Assembly: GCA_965215755.1 (NCBI GenBank)
Contig: OZ244119.1
Span: 1,860,001-1,924,000, forward strand
DNA from: Tectiglobus sp965215755
GTDB taxonomy: Bacteria; Pseudomonadota; Alphaproteobacteria; Rhizobiales; Hyphomicrobiaceae
DNA: 64,000 nucleotides
Direction: 5' to 3'
The notes below the pieces were generated by a model, which did not search any database, was not told where the DNA came from, and was given only the letters and a program-made list of their open reading frames with translations. This document shows positions 28,495-37,189 of this stretch, one piece after another. Each line of letters begins with the position of its first letter. Positions within the stretch are counted from its first letter, which is position 1. Position numbers and translations under genes: made by a program.

Positions 28495-28520
28495 CTGTAC
28501 TTCCTTTCGTGTCAGGGTGA

Positions 28521-29012
28521 CTAATCGCGTGGTCGGGGACGGCTTCGCATATGTGACTGCGATCGCCGTTCAGAAGAACGTGGTGACATCTCCTGGTTCG
28601 GAACGTCCCGGTCAGCCTGCTTGGCAATTTCTTCCAACTCGCGGGTTTCTTGCGTGTCCAAAAGTGACAAGGTTGTTTGATGGGCAAAACGAACTTCGCG
28701 CTCGGCCTGCAGGCGCAAGGCGTTTGGATTGAAGCGATCAGCGGTGCCCCATCGCGGCTTGTGATCATCGTCTTTACCGGCGGCGCGGTTCTGCAACTTT
28801 AGGATTGAGTCCTTGACGCGATCATCGTAGGTGGCGCGGTAGTTCGTTTCTTCTTTGTCGCGCGCCAATTGAAATTGCCGTATGACCTCCAGAGCTTGGC
28901 TTTGATGTGCGCCACTGAGACCGAGATCAGCAAGCATGCGCAAGCTGGCCAGATGAAAACTCTTGTTGAGGTCGGCGCCTGGATCGATTCCAGTTCCAAT
29001 TTCGTAGGGCAT
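28521..29012 (-). CDS. Hypothetical helical protein, 163 aa
   Basis: The start ATG 29012 is supported by GAGGAC eight bases upstream. The protein is almost entirely helical and charged, with LEVIRQFQLARDKEETNYRA and LLDTQETRELEEIAKQADR, and has an Arg-rich tail. There is no membrane segment and no family I recognise. It lies within the run of minus-strand genes that contains the coupling protein, 37 bp after the 86-aa membrane protein gene. Confidence 0.7.
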   Translation of the reverse strand: MPYEIGTGIDPGADLNKSFHLASLRMLADLGLSGAHQSQALEVIRQFQLARDKEETNYRATYDDRVKDSILKLQNRAAGKDDDHKPRWGTADRFNPNALRLQAEREVRFAHQTTLSLLDTQETRELEEIAKQADRDVPNQEMSPRSSERRSQSHMRSRPRPRD

Positions 29013-29049
29013 CGTTCATGTCCTCTAATTCGTAGGACGTCGCCTTTCT

Positions 29050-29310
29050 TTAGCGACGATCATGTTTGGCAAAGCGAAGGAGCGGGCAATCACCGCGCGG
29101 CGGATGGTTTAAAGTGAAATGACCTTCTGGTCCGAGATAGGTGCAGCGCAGGTAAAAACGCTTGGCAAATGGATCGAAGCCTTGGCCGTCATCTCTCCAG
29201 CTATAACTCCAGCGCACATGCGGCGTGCCGACTGTGACATAGATGCCGAATAAGATGATCGGGACGATGAGCCATGCTGCATAACTCGGCCTGAGAAAAC
29301 GCACCGTCAT
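29050..29310 (-). CDS. Small membrane protein, 86 aa
   Basis: One N-terminal transmembrane helix (AWLIVPIILFGIYVTVG) is followed by a short, probably periplasmic, domain with two cysteines (LRCTYLGPEGHF and RGDCPLLRF). Its ATG overlaps the stop of the coupling-protein gene in an ATGA arrangement, which indicates translational coupling. The role may be as an accessory subunit of the coupling complex, but that is only inferred from position. Confidence 0.7.
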   Translation of the reverse strand: MTVRFLRPSYAAWLIVPIILFGIYVTVGTPHVRWSYSWRDDGQGFDPFAKRFYLRCTYLGPEGHFTLNHPPRGDCPLLRFAKHDRR

Positions 29311-30716
29311 GACAGGCCTCTATTTAGACTAGTGGGCAATGTCAGTTTGGCCTGCGGTTCAAGCCGACTGCCTTCGAGCGGATTATCCTGAAGATCATCG
29401 CAATAGGGCGCGATCTCGTTCTGGCGCACTTTCTTGGCGTGGATAAATCCAACATCCTTGATGTGAATGATCTGCTCGTCGCTTGGCAGACGCATCAGCT
29501 CTTCGGCTGTGAATAATCGCTCACGGACGCGAGAGATATTACCGCTGAACGCCGTCCTATCAGATGAGAACCCCATGCCTTCAGTGACATGCAGCGCTTC
29601 GCCGATCGCTTTGGAGACACGTTCAGCTTCGTTAAATGACGAGAAGCCGAACCACTGCTTGATCACGGCATTCTCTTCGATGGTGAGCGTTTCCTTGTCA
29701 CCATATTTGCGCTCGATCTCCGAGCGCGATTGCGCAACCATATGCACATTGCCGCCATAGGCACGCATGGTCGTAAGCCGTGACACCAGTTCTTTCAGCG
29801 GTGCGTTCGTGAACTCATCCAAAATGAAATCAACAAGCAGACCTTTGGTGCCAAGCAATGCTTCCATGAAAGATTGCAAATGCAGCGCAAAGTAAGGTCC
29901 TAGTCTTTCCATGTGACGCTGCGGTCCGACGATAAAGACGACATAGCGCTCACGTAATAAATCGATATGTGTTTTGTCGGCATTGGCACCGGCCAAGTGT
30001 AGCGGACTGCCGGCTGAAAAAATTCTCAAGGCTTTGAGAATTGCCCCGCGATGCTGCGAATAATGCTCACCGTTCTTTTGCATCTCCTCAACGTGATGCG
30101 CCAGCGCCTTCAAGGGGCGGTTGCGGCTGCGCTTATCGATAGTGACAGAGCGATGGATCAAGGTCGGATCGGACAGCAGACTCCAGACCGCACCTGGGTA
30201 TGCCGACATGGAACGGTTCGCCAAAATCGAGAGCTGCGCATACTCGGCCAAAGTGCGCGGCTCATCCCGCCAATAAGCATTGCGTTGATCGCGCGGCGGT
30301 TCTTCTATGAGCGCGTTATTGGCATTGTCCGTGGCAAAGACGAGCTCGCCATTGTCTTGTGTGTGCGCTGCGATGATGCCGCCATAGGCATTGAGCTGCA
30401 GATCAAATGGATTGTCATCCCCGAACAAATTGAAGTCATCGATGATTGCAACTTTGCGGCCATGCTTGGCACACATGGCAGCGCATTGGGCCGCAATCTC
30501 TCCGTCCTTCACATCCGTGACGATGATCGCACGGCTGGTATCGGCCAACATCGATTGGAGCCACGGAACGGCGCCGCAGGTGGTCTTGCCGCCACCGGCC
30601 GCAGAGAGTAGCAGGGAATGACACGGTTTATGCTCGAAAATCGGCTTGCCGTTCAGGGTGAAACCCAACAGGCGGCGACCTGCTTGATCTTGTGAAGCCT
30701 TTGCCAATTCAGCCAT
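29307..30716 (-). CDS. VirD4/TraG-like type IV coupling ATPase, lacking its own membrane anchor
   Basis: About 469 residues. Walker A is AAGGGKTT at about 39-46, preceded by the usual HSLLLSAAGGGKT context. Walker B lies in LLVDFILDEF, followed by the T4CP signature FTNAPLKELVSRLTTMRAYG and VHMVAQSRSEIERKYG. Coupling proteins normally bring the relaxase-DNA complex to the secretion channel and have two N-terminal transmembrane helices; here the protein starts directly at the nucleotide-binding domain. The gene immediately upstream overlaps it and encodes a two-helix membrane protein. ATG 30716 is preferred over TTG 30719. Relaxase and mobC are at 58.6-60.3 kb. Confidence 0.9.
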   Translation of the reverse strand: MAELAKASQDQAGRRLLGFTLNGKPIFEHKPCHSLLLSAAGGGKTTCGAVPWLQSMLADTSRAIIVTDVKDGEIAAQCAAMCAKHGRKVAIIDDFNLFGDDNPFDLQLNAYGGIIAAHTQDNGELVFATDNANNALIEEPPRDQRNAYWRDEPRTLAEYAQLSILANRSMSAYPGAVWSLLSDPTLIHRSVTIDKRSRNRPLKALAHHVEEMQKNGEHYSQHRGAILKALRIFSAGSPLHLAGANADKTHIDLLRERYVVFIVGPQRHMERLGPYFALHLQSFMEALLGTKGLLVDFILDEFTNAPLKELVSRLTTMRAYGGNVHMVAQSRSEIERKYGDKETLTIEENAVIKQWFGFSSFNEAERVSKAIGEALHVTEGMGFSSDRTAFSGNISRVRERLFTAEELMRLPSDEQIIHIKDVGFIHAKKVRQNEIAPYCDDLQDNPLEGSRLEPQAKLTLPTSLNRGLS

Positions 30717-31017
30717 CAATCACCCCCGCCTGTCTTAGCGTTTCATCGGAGGCGAGATCGGCATTCTTTTGTTTCTTGGCCTGGGATTCATAGTCGGCCA
30801 GTGTGCGATCGCGCAAATAAAGGGTTGTCATCTCTCGCAACGATTGGATGAGAGCACCTAAACAGGCACACGCGCTTAAGACGCTGATCACTCCAAAGCC
30901 CCACCATTGTGGATGGGTCGGCCAGGATATCCAGGCGATCGCAGCATAGAAGGCAGCAAGCAAGAGCATCCCATTGATGCGAGCAACGCTGCCAAGAGAA
31001 CGGCGAAAGACTTTCAT
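30709..31017 (-). CDS. Two-helix membrane protein, possible detached anchor of the coupling protein
   Basis: The start at ATG 31017 is supported by AGGAGG seven bases upstream, giving 102 residues. Two hydrophobic helices are present (MLLLAAFYAAIAWISW and GVISVLSACACLGALI), separated by a short loop with Trp and Pro. A cytosolic helical tail of about 45 residues follows. Its 3' end overlaps the coupling ATPase gene by 8 bp. Size and topology match the N-terminal membrane region that is missing from that ATPase. Homology to a T4CP N-terminus is not proven. Confidence 0.78.
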   Translation of the reverse strand: MKVFRRSLGSVARINGMLLLAAFYAAIAWISWPTHPQWWGFGVISVLSACACLGALIQSLREMTTLYLRDRTLADYESQAKKQKNADLASDETLRQAGVIDG

Positions 31018-31400
31018 GATCGTCCTCCTGCAACTTGGCTGGAGGGAAGGGAGCGCAGTTCGGCAACGATGTCTTTGCGGATTTGTTGCAATGACGCGGC
31101 AGTCCCCCAAACCGCGCCTGCTAACTCCGTTCCCTTGGTTTCACGGCTGATCAATTTGAGCTGCGCCACCTGGTGGCCGATCAGCAGGGCTGATGCCGCG
31201 ATGACAACAATCGTTATCAACTCCGATGGATAAAGCAGATCAACAAACCCCAGCCCAAATGCCATTGCTCCCGCGGCGCCTATCAAACCCGCTCCAAGCA
31301 GGGGGCGGCGAACACTGACGACATTCAGGTTTTCCAGTAGGTAGGAATCACGGTGCGTGTTGATCGCGCCGTTCTCGATGCGCACGAAGCCAAGGATCAT
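31014..31400 (-). CDS. Membrane protein, 128 aa
   Basis: Start ATG 31400 is chosen after GGGAGCGG. The N-terminal 35 residues are soluble (LGFVRIENGAINTHRDSYLL). Two adjoining hydrophobic helices follow (LIGAAGAMAFGLGFVDLLY and ITIVVIAASALLIGHQVA), then a C-terminal helix containing SLQQIRKDIVAEL. It overlaps its neighbours by 4 bp at both ends, so it is firmly inside the operon. The family is not recognised. Confidence 0.72.
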   Translation of the reverse strand: MILGFVRIENGAINTHRDSYLLENLNVVSVRRPLLGAGLIGAAGAMAFGLGFVDLLYPSELITIVVIAASALLIGHQVAQLKLISRETKGTELAGAVWGTAASLQQIRKDIVAELRSLPSSQVAGGRS

Positions 31401-31942
31401 GATCCGCTCCCAACTTTGGTAATGCCGGCGCAATAAGCTCCATGCAGTGCCACTGTTAGTTCACCATCCAAGTTGCGAATGATGCCGGGCTGTATTAGCC
31501 TGGCTGATCCGGCATAGAGCCCTACTGATAGGCGTTTGGTATCTGTCAGAGTCGACACAGCGCACTGGCAGCGACTGCCAGCCAGGCTGGCAATATTGCG
31601 CAACCGCTGACGTTTGAATTCGGCAAGAGCTTCTTGTTGGCGCCGCTTGGCATCTGCCATTTGACAAGCAACGCCGCCGCCAAAGGTTTCGATTAACCGC
31701 CTCATCGCCGGATCAAGATTGCGCAAAATTGCGCCGCAATCGATCTGCGGCAGGGCAGGGGACATGCTTTGGCTTGTGCCAATTTCTTGCTTGATGTTTC
31801 GCTCGCACCGGGCTAGCCAACCGGACTTTTCAACGAGGCGCTGCGTTACCAACGGACCAGTTACATACATTGATGTACCGGCATAGATGAGACCGGCAAT
31901 GAGTGCGCCACTGCCAATCATGGAACCTTGGGTGTCAAACAT
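31397..31942 (-). CDS. Hypothetical membrane-associated protein, 181 aa
   Basis: One N-terminal hydrophobic segment (GSGALIAGLIYAGTSMYV) is followed by a soluble domain with six or more cysteines (ARCERN, IDCGAI, VACQMA, GSRCQCAV, AYCAGI). The cysteine content suggests a periplasmic, disulfide-bonded domain. A good ribosome site (GGAG) precedes ATG 31942. It overlaps the upstream gene by 8 bp and the downstream gene by 4 bp. Function unknown. Confidence 0.72.
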   Translation of the reverse strand: MFDTQGSMIGSGALIAGLIYAGTSMYVTGPLVTQRLVEKSGWLARCERNIKQEIGTSQSMSPALPQIDCGAILRNLDPAMRRLIETFGGGVACQMADAKRRQQEALAEFKRQRLRNIASLAGSRCQCAVSTLTDTKRLSVGLYAGSARLIQPGIIRNLDGELTVALHGAYCAGITKVGSGS

Positions 31943-33170
31943 TGTCGTCTCCGTCTAGGTCATGATGGGGAAGGCGCTTCTTTTTAGGCGGAGTTGGAGG
32001 CGATACCGGATCTTCCCGGTAATGGCTCCACAGATGAGACAGCAGCATGTAGATCCAGAGCGTGAGTGGCATGACGAGTTCTATGACTGCTGTCAGCGCG
32101 GCGATTGGAAGGAAGTGGCCCATATAGGCAAAGGTGGAAGACACTCCTGCCTCAGCCGGAAAACTCGGTGCGGTCAGTTTCTTTGCCGGAATACTCTCGA
32201 TCGAGGTCGACACAGACAATCCATGGCGGCGCAGAACGGCATTGACATTGCTTGTTGCTTGCGGGCGATCAGCAATGGTTACGCCTTGCTCTAATTCGGC
32301 GCCATAAGCACGGAGCAATGAGATCGGCATGCTTTCACCAAGGGCGCTGACTTGCTGTTTTATTTTCGCATCGATGCGACTGAGTTTCTGACGGCGCTCG
32401 GAGTATGAAATCTCCGCATTGCTGAATGTCGTTTGGTAATTACCAATGAGAGCGTTCAGCTTTGCTAACGCATCGCCTCGGGCCGCGTTGCCTTTGCTTA
32501 GCTGACTTGAAATTTCCTGCGAGCGGATGGCGATCGGTTCCAAGGCACGCGTGACGCGGCCCCTGCCACCCCGGCCTTTCGACAAACAACCTTCTTTAAT
32601 TTCGCAGGCCACATGCAGCTTGATATCCGCGACCGCGGCATCGACAGCCGGCTTGCTCTGAACCGCTTTGGCGAGATTTGCGTTGGCGGTGTCCACATAA
32701 AGGACGAGGCGTTGACCATGCTGCTGCAACTTTAGTGCGTTGACGCGTTCGATGGTGAGGCCGGCAAACGTCGAGGCAAAGAGGCCTCCGCCAACAACAG
32801 CGATTGAACCAACGCTAACTATCCCGGCGGTTAAATAGCCGCGTGATGCCAAGTCAGCGCCTTGCTCAACCGCGTAGCGATTGACAATGTAGGAAACCAG
32901 TGTGGCGCTACCGGTCAGAATGCCGATCTTGACCCACCCGGTGAAACCGCTCGGGTCAATGAGCTGCGGCGCTGACAGGCCAACCATGGCGCCGGTGGCG
33001 ACTGCAAATGCGGGCAGGGCGACATCTGCAACATCAAATTTGGGCTTTGGCTCAAGCCGCACCGGTTTCTTCCTTTGAGGCGGCTCCGGTGCTTTGACGT
33101 CAGGACTGTTCAACCATCGCCTTGGCTCGATCGTCGAGGCCAAAGTATCTTCGGTTACATGATCACTCAT
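31935..33170 (-). CDS. Large hypothetical membrane protein, 411 aa
   Basis: The N-terminal 45 residues are Pro/Lys rich. Three hydrophobic helices follow (LPAFAVATGAMVGLSA; VKIGILTGSATLVSYIV; GIVSVGSIAVVGGGLFAS), then a soluble region of about 180 residues with helical, coiled-coil-like character and a Cys pair (VACEIKEGCLSKG). Near the C-terminus there are one or two more helices (FLPIAALTAVIELVMPLTLW), and the tail is basic then acidic (KKKRLPHHDLDGDDNV). Its ATG overlaps the stop of the SprT-like gene. It could be a scaffold of the transfer complex, but the family is unknown to me. Confidence 0.75.
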   Translation of the reverse strand: MSDHVTEDTLASTIEPRRWLNSPDVKAPEPPQRKKPVRLEPKPKFDVADVALPAFAVATGAMVGLSAPQLIDPSGFTGWVKIGILTGSATLVSYIVNRYAVEQGADLASRGYLTAGIVSVGSIAVVGGGLFASTFAGLTIERVNALKLQQHGQRLVLYVDTANANLAKAVQSKPAVDAAVADIKLHVACEIKEGCLSKGRGGRGRVTRALEPIAIRSQEISSQLSKGNAARGDALAKLNALIGNYQTTFSNAEISYSERRQKLSRIDAKIKQQVSALGESMPISLLRAYGAELEQGVTIADRPQATSNVNAVLRRHGLSVSTSIESIPAKKLTAPSFPAEAGVSSTFAYMGHFLPIAALTAVIELVMPLTLWIYMLLSHLWSHYREDPVSPPTPPKKKRLPHHDLDGDDNV

Positions 33171-33961
33171 GATGGAACGTCTCCCTCGTTTGGTTTGGAT
33201 GGATTATTAGATGGCGTAGCCTCAGGCGAAACGAGTTCCTCATCGCAAGGACTGCATTTGAGTGCGGCGCTCGGTTTCGCCCAGGCGTTGAGCCCGCATG
33301 TAACGCACGTGAATTTCACGCGATCTTTTGGCTTTTTTGTTTCGGGAGAGCCGTCGTCATCGGCGCTCGCTGCAGGATCAGTTTTCATGATCAGTCGATC
33401 CGCCCAGCGAATGACAAAGCCTTTGGAGAGAAGCTTGCGCGCTGCAAACTCGAATGGACCACCATTAATCACATAGTGACTGACTCTGGGGCCGGTACGT
33501 TTGCCACCTGGCTTGCCAGTATGGGACGGCATCAAGCCGATGCGTTCCATGCAATCAGCCCACTCGGCATCATGATAGCCGCCGCGCCGCTTTCCTGATG
33601 GCGTGGGACCAAAATCCTCTCGCCATTGATGGGCCATCTCGTGAGCCAACGTCGACAGCGTGTCGAAATCTTCACGTTGACTCAAGTAATGGGGATTGAG
33701 GATAATTTCGTGCGCGATATCACCGTCACGGTTTTGAAAGCGCTTCGGTGCAAAGGCGCCCAACATTCTAGGTTTGCGTGCCAGCGTGATCAGTGGCGCC
33801 GACAGCTTTCCCTCAAATAGTTGGTCATTGAAAAATGCATACGCGAAGATGAGATCGGAATAGGCTTCTTCGGTCGGGCCGACTGAGTTTGATCGTACGA
33901 TTGAATCGGGCCTACCGGCCTTAACGACCTGAACTTGATTGGATAATGTTTGCGATGCCAT
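33167..33961 (-). CDS. SprT-like zinc metalloprotease
   Basis: About 264 residues from ATG 33961; the frame also allows a start at 34054. The active-site motif is LAHEMAHQWREDFG, with HEMAH as the zinc-binding HExxH. A preceding segment (EEAYSDLIFAYAFFNDQLFEG) is typical of the SprT-like fold. The C-terminus carries a zinc ribbon, VKFTCVTCGLNAW then LKCSPCDEEL. SprT-like proteins are proteases related to those that remove DNA-protein crosslinks; versions on plasmids and integrative elements are common. It is the first gene of the minus-strand operon and is divergent from the HTH gene at 34080. Confidence 0.88.
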   Translation of the reverse strand: MASQTLSNQVQVVKAGRPDSIVRSNSVGPTEEAYSDLIFAYAFFNDQLFEGKLSAPLITLARKPRMLGAFAPKRFQNRDGDIAHEIILNPHYLSQREDFDTLSTLAHEMAHQWREDFGPTPSGKRRGGYHDAEWADCMERIGLMPSHTGKPGGKRTGPRVSHYVINGGPFEFAARKLLSKGFVIRWADRLIMKTDPAASADDDGSPETKKPKDRVKFTCVTCGLNAWAKPSAALKCSPCDEELVSPEATPSNNPSKPNEGDVPS

Positions 33962-34079
33962 TTTGCCGGTGCCCTTTAACTGACATGTTCCGGCATTCTT
34001 AATAATCGTGCTGCGAAGCTCTGACTCCAGCCTTGAGCCAGCCTTGGCTGGCAACTTGCTATTGAGTGAGATTTAAATC

Positions 34080-34865
34080 ATGGCGTTCGTTATTCCGGGA
34101 CTCCACCGCAAACTCGACATCCTGATTTCTCGTGGAGGCGCTGAGGACAAGAAAGCAATCGCAAAGCAGTTAGACATATCCATGAAGACGCTCAACTGGT
34201 ATGCGCACGGTGCAGCAACCCGCCAGGCCGGACAAATCCCATATGAAAGGCTGGATGCGCTTGTCGAGCTTTTTAGAGGATGTTTTCCGTCCACAATATC
34301 TGATGCCGATATTGCCCAAACCCTCCGATTGTCAGTCACGGAGTTTGAGCAAGAAATCGAAACCCTTTGGGCACCAAGCTGGGAAACTCTTATCGCAGAG
34401 CATGGCATCTATGACCGCGGTAAGCTTTTCTTCCGGGAAACTGACTCGCATCTCGTCGAAGTAGGCTCAAACAGTAGAGACGATCTACCGGTCGTGCCCC
34501 TGCGCAGCTGGTTCCGCTTAGAATTTCCTTCCTTATTCCACGGTGAGCATCTTCTGGGAATTCAACTTGGCGGTGGTTTGATTGGACGTTTGCCGGTGGA
34601 GCGTAATGATGTTCATGATCGATTGATTGCACCCGGCTACAAAGATGATCGCGAATTCAGCTATATGCGTGAGCGGCGCGATGAAGGCGTCCATCAATTC
34701 ATCGCGATACAATCTGCCCGACCATTTCCGAATGTCATCTTGCAAGAATTTTACCGCGGCACGGCCATCGAAACCGCAACCTTGCAAAAGCTGGCCGTGC
34801 ATCTCGTTGCATGCAAGGAGGCGGATTGGAAGGTTTTCGTTCAGCGCCTGCAGATCGAGGCCTAG
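34080..34865 (+). CDS. HTH-like protein, 261 aa, paired with a zinc protease
   Basis: The N-terminal 65 residues contain a helix-turn-helix-like segment, EDKKAIAKQLDISMKTLNWYAHG, followed by YERLDALVELFRGCF. The remaining 190 residues have mixed alpha/beta character with VPLRSWFRLEFPSLFHGEHL and no domain that I know. Its TAG is followed after one base by the ATG of the protease gene, so they form an operon. The arrangement recalls regulator/zincin pairs of mobile elements (ImmR/ImmA-like), though the sequence is not recognisably of that family. Function is inferred from context only. Confidence 0.75.
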   Translation: MAFVIPGLHRKLDILISRGGAEDKKAIAKQLDISMKTLNWYAHGAATRQAGQIPYERLDALVELFRGCFPSTISDADIAQTLRLSVTEFEQEIETLWAPSWETLIAEHGIYDRGKLFFRETDSHLVEVGSNSRDDLPVVPLRSWFRLEFPSLFHGEHLLGIQLGGGLIGRLPVERNDVHDRLIAPGYKDDREFSYMRERRDEGVHQFIAIQSARPFPNVILQEFYRGTAIETATLQKLAVHLVACKEADWKVFVQRLQIEA

Positions 34866-34866
34866 G

Positions 34867-36006
34867 ATGACACCATACCGGCCACTCTTTGATGATATTG
34901 ATCAACAATCTGCCAAAGCATATGTGGAAGGTAAATTCGCGGTTGGTGCATTTGATCCTGTCCTTGGCGGTACTGAACCACGCGATGACGTTGCCATAGC
35001 AAGTATAACAAGCGCGCGTGACTACATGCGCCAAAGTGCAAGCACTACCTCTGCCGGTGATAAAGTTTTTCGGGTCTACCCTTGTTTGGTGAATTCCATT
35101 CAGCCAAACGCATTTGCTGCGCAGGCAGAAACGGCCCTTGTTTGCGGCGTCAATGTCGGCCTCCACGCGATGGTGTTTCAGATGGCCTGTTTTATCATGG
35201 CCCAACAAAACATGTTCACCGAGATCGGTGATCCGAAAGGGGAGGCATCGCCGCGTTTCGACGATGATCAACTGCCGGCCTTCTGGCTGATTGATCAAAC
35301 AGTGGCCGGGCAGGATGTTGCGGACATGGATTTTGCCGGCAGGCTGGTGCCGCGCGATTCGGAACGCTACCAATTCGCGATTTATCTCACGATCCTGATG
35401 ATGCGCTTCGTCTGGTTTCACGAACTGTTCCATTGTCTGAATGGCCATGTTGATTATCTCGCGCAGTTCAATCGTGACATCCGCCTTAATGAAGTGGCAG
35501 ATGCCAACTATATTGGCCTGATTGAAACGCAAAGTGCGTCGCTGCCGTTGCCGGTTCATCGTTTCCTGCGCGCCATCGAATTAGATGCCGACCGCTCGGC
35601 ACTCTACGGCGCTTATCGAACCCAACTGGATGACAAAGAGAACATCATTGGCATAGCTAAATTTGATCGGGCATTTCGATGCAGGTTAGCGCTGTTTGCA
35701 TCGCTGTTCATGACCTTCTTGTTCGACCAGATCAATAACCGTTTTGGAAACGATAAACAGAGCACGCATCCGGGCAGTTTTACACGCTTGCAGGATATGA
35801 TGAGAACGATCGCTATTCATTTGGCAGACATGGATGAAAACATTTCGGAATACTTCACATGTCTAACTGATGATTTCGCGCAGCTTCAAACAGTACTGCC
35901 AAGTCTGCCCGCTCTACATGCTATGCCGAATAATCAGCTACTGGACCAAATTGAGAATGATCTTGTCGTGGCACGACCGAGTTTCCAAGATCTCGGTTAT
36001 CGATAG
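34867..36006 (+). CDS. HExxH zinc peptidase, 379 aa
   Basis: The start ATG 34867 is chosen because it immediately follows the upstream stop and gives MTPYRPLFDD. The active-site helix is RFVWFHELFHCLNGHVDYL, with HELFH as the zinc motif. The third ligand is probably in RAIELDADRSALYG, about 100 residues later, the E-x-D-A-D type seen in several zincins including M78/U49-like families. No signal peptide is seen, so it should act in the cytosol. The predicted operon with an HTH-like protein suggests a toxin, exclusion or regulatory protease. The substrate is unknown. Confidence 0.8.
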   Translation: MTPYRPLFDDIDQQSAKAYVEGKFAVGAFDPVLGGTEPRDDVAIASITSARDYMRQSASTTSAGDKVFRVYPCLVNSIQPNAFAAQAETALVCGVNVGLHAMVFQMACFIMAQQNMFTEIGDPKGEASPRFDDDQLPAFWLIDQTVAGQDVADMDFAGRLVPRDSERYQFAIYLTILMMRFVWFHELFHCLNGHVDYLAQFNRDIRLNEVADANYIGLIETQSASLPLPVHRFLRAIELDADRSALYGAYRTQLDDKENIIGIAKFDRAFRCRLALFASLFMTFLFDQINNRFGNDKQSTHPGSFTRLQDMMRTIAIHLADMDENISEYFTCLTDDFAQLQTVLPSLPALHAMPNNQLLDQIENDLVVARPSFQDLGYR

Positions 36007-36204
36007 CGCTCGATGCAAAACTCTCCAGCGCATTTGATGCACTGATATCGTCACAACGAGACATGCTCATCAGAAGAGACTGTCAGAATCGCGCTTTCAG
36101 GTTTCTGGCATAGCGAGAGCTACTCACACCGCTTCATCAGCTATAGGTGGATTGAGCCACGCTATGCCATTCGATCGTCAAAAGCTCAAAGAAAGCTTCA
36201 GATA

Positions 36205-36489
36205 TCATGTTCCAACTAAGACCGTAGTGACGATGGCAAGGAGGTTTGGGTTGTGTTGAAAGACTACGTCTTTATATTTGACCGTTCCATTTATCGTCCT
36301 GCCTGTAACCCTTACCTCAAATTCTTCATCGACACTGGGAACATCAAACGCATCCTTGGTTATTAAAATTATTGGAAATCTGCTGCTTGCGTCAAATGCA
36401 ACGAGCCGATATTCAACCTGTCCTTTAGCAACACTGGCAGTCCCAGACCCTATGCTAGATGCAATTTCCTTCATTTCTTCTATGTTCAC
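36205..36489 (-). CDS. Hypothetical protein, 94 aa
   Basis: Starts with GTG 36489 preceded by GGAG at good spacing; ATG 36474 is an alternative. The protein has a short helical N-terminus and then a beta-rich segment (YRLVAFDASSRFPIILITKD and EEFEVRVTGRTINGTVKYKD). No membrane segment and no recognised family. It stands alone between two gaps of 200-290 bp in which I see no genes. Confidence 0.55.
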   Translation of the reverse strand: MNIEEMKEIASSIGSGTASVAKGQVEYRLVAFDASSRFPIILITKDAFDVPSVDEEFEVRVTGRTINGTVKYKDVVFQHNPNLLAIVTTVLVGT

Positions 36490-36780
36490 GAACGAATACT
36501 CCCAATCTTTCCAAAAGTATCATCGAGGTTGGTTTGAACATCAGAGTCTAGTCAATAGCCTTTTATAATTTATCTCTATTCGCATGATGATGATTGAAGA
36601 AACGCTTATGCCACCATGCTTCGAGGCTGCTGTATGACGACTACCTGTTCACGAAGGGCGCGCTAGCCTGCGAACTTCTTATCGACTTTGAAAATGTATC
36701 GTTGACGTCAACCCCAGCCCGGTTTGTAGCGCTAAATTGAGTCATGCGTGGTCTAACAGGGCTCCAGTAAATCGACTGTG

Positions 36781-37167
36781 CTAATAGCAGATCATGGAGC
36801 ACTGCAGGTCGAATGCGGCGGAGCTGTCATTTCTAACGTTCAACGTCCAACGCCCTGAATCGACAATGCTTTGCGTCCAACTCACTTCGCATCCGCGATT
36901 CTTGCCGGCTCCATCTACTTCAGACAAGGCACAAATGTTGAGCGGTGGAATTTCTGGTGTGCAGCGCTTTAATGTGCCTGATGCCGGTTTCACGACGAGC
37001 GTGAATATATAGGCCTTAACGCCGTTAACCTGCTTCGATTGGATCATAGAGCTGTCAAATTCGGTGCAGCGTATGGCGCGTGTTTTCTCCGCTGCAGCTA
37101 GATTGGGTGTTACACCCAACAAGAGCGCTGCGCAGATTCCAGATAGGGCTCTCTGTGACGTTATCAT
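36781..37167 (-). CDS. Small secreted protein, 128 aa
   Basis: ATG 37167 gives a clear signal peptide, RALSGICAALLLGVTPNLAAA. The mature part of about 105 residues has six cysteines (IRCTE, KRCTPE, NICALS, RGCEVS, LQCSMICY) and ends in CY, consistent with an exported disulfide-bonded domain. It follows the PD40 propeller gene by 22 bp on the same strand and so is probably co-transcribed. The family is not recognised. Confidence 0.72.
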   Translation of the reverse strand: MITSQRALSGICAALLLGVTPNLAAAEKTRAIRCTEFDSSMIQSKQVNGVKAYIFTLVVKPASGTLKRCTPEIPPLNICALSEVDGAGKNRGCEVSWTQSIVDSGRWTLNVRNDSSAAFDLQCSMICY

Positions 37168-37189
37168 TCGACCAATCCTCACTCCCAAA

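Noticed and set aside
30051..30611. A 186-codon plus-strand frame within the coupling ATPase gene
   Set aside because: It is antisense to the Walker-motif region of an unmistakable T4CP and has no family features.
34735..35559. A 274-codon minus-strand frame opposite the HExxH peptidase gene
   Set aside because: The plus-strand protein has a clear zinc-binding motif, a coupled start and domain logic; the antisense product is rich in His, Arg and Cys with no recognisable pattern.
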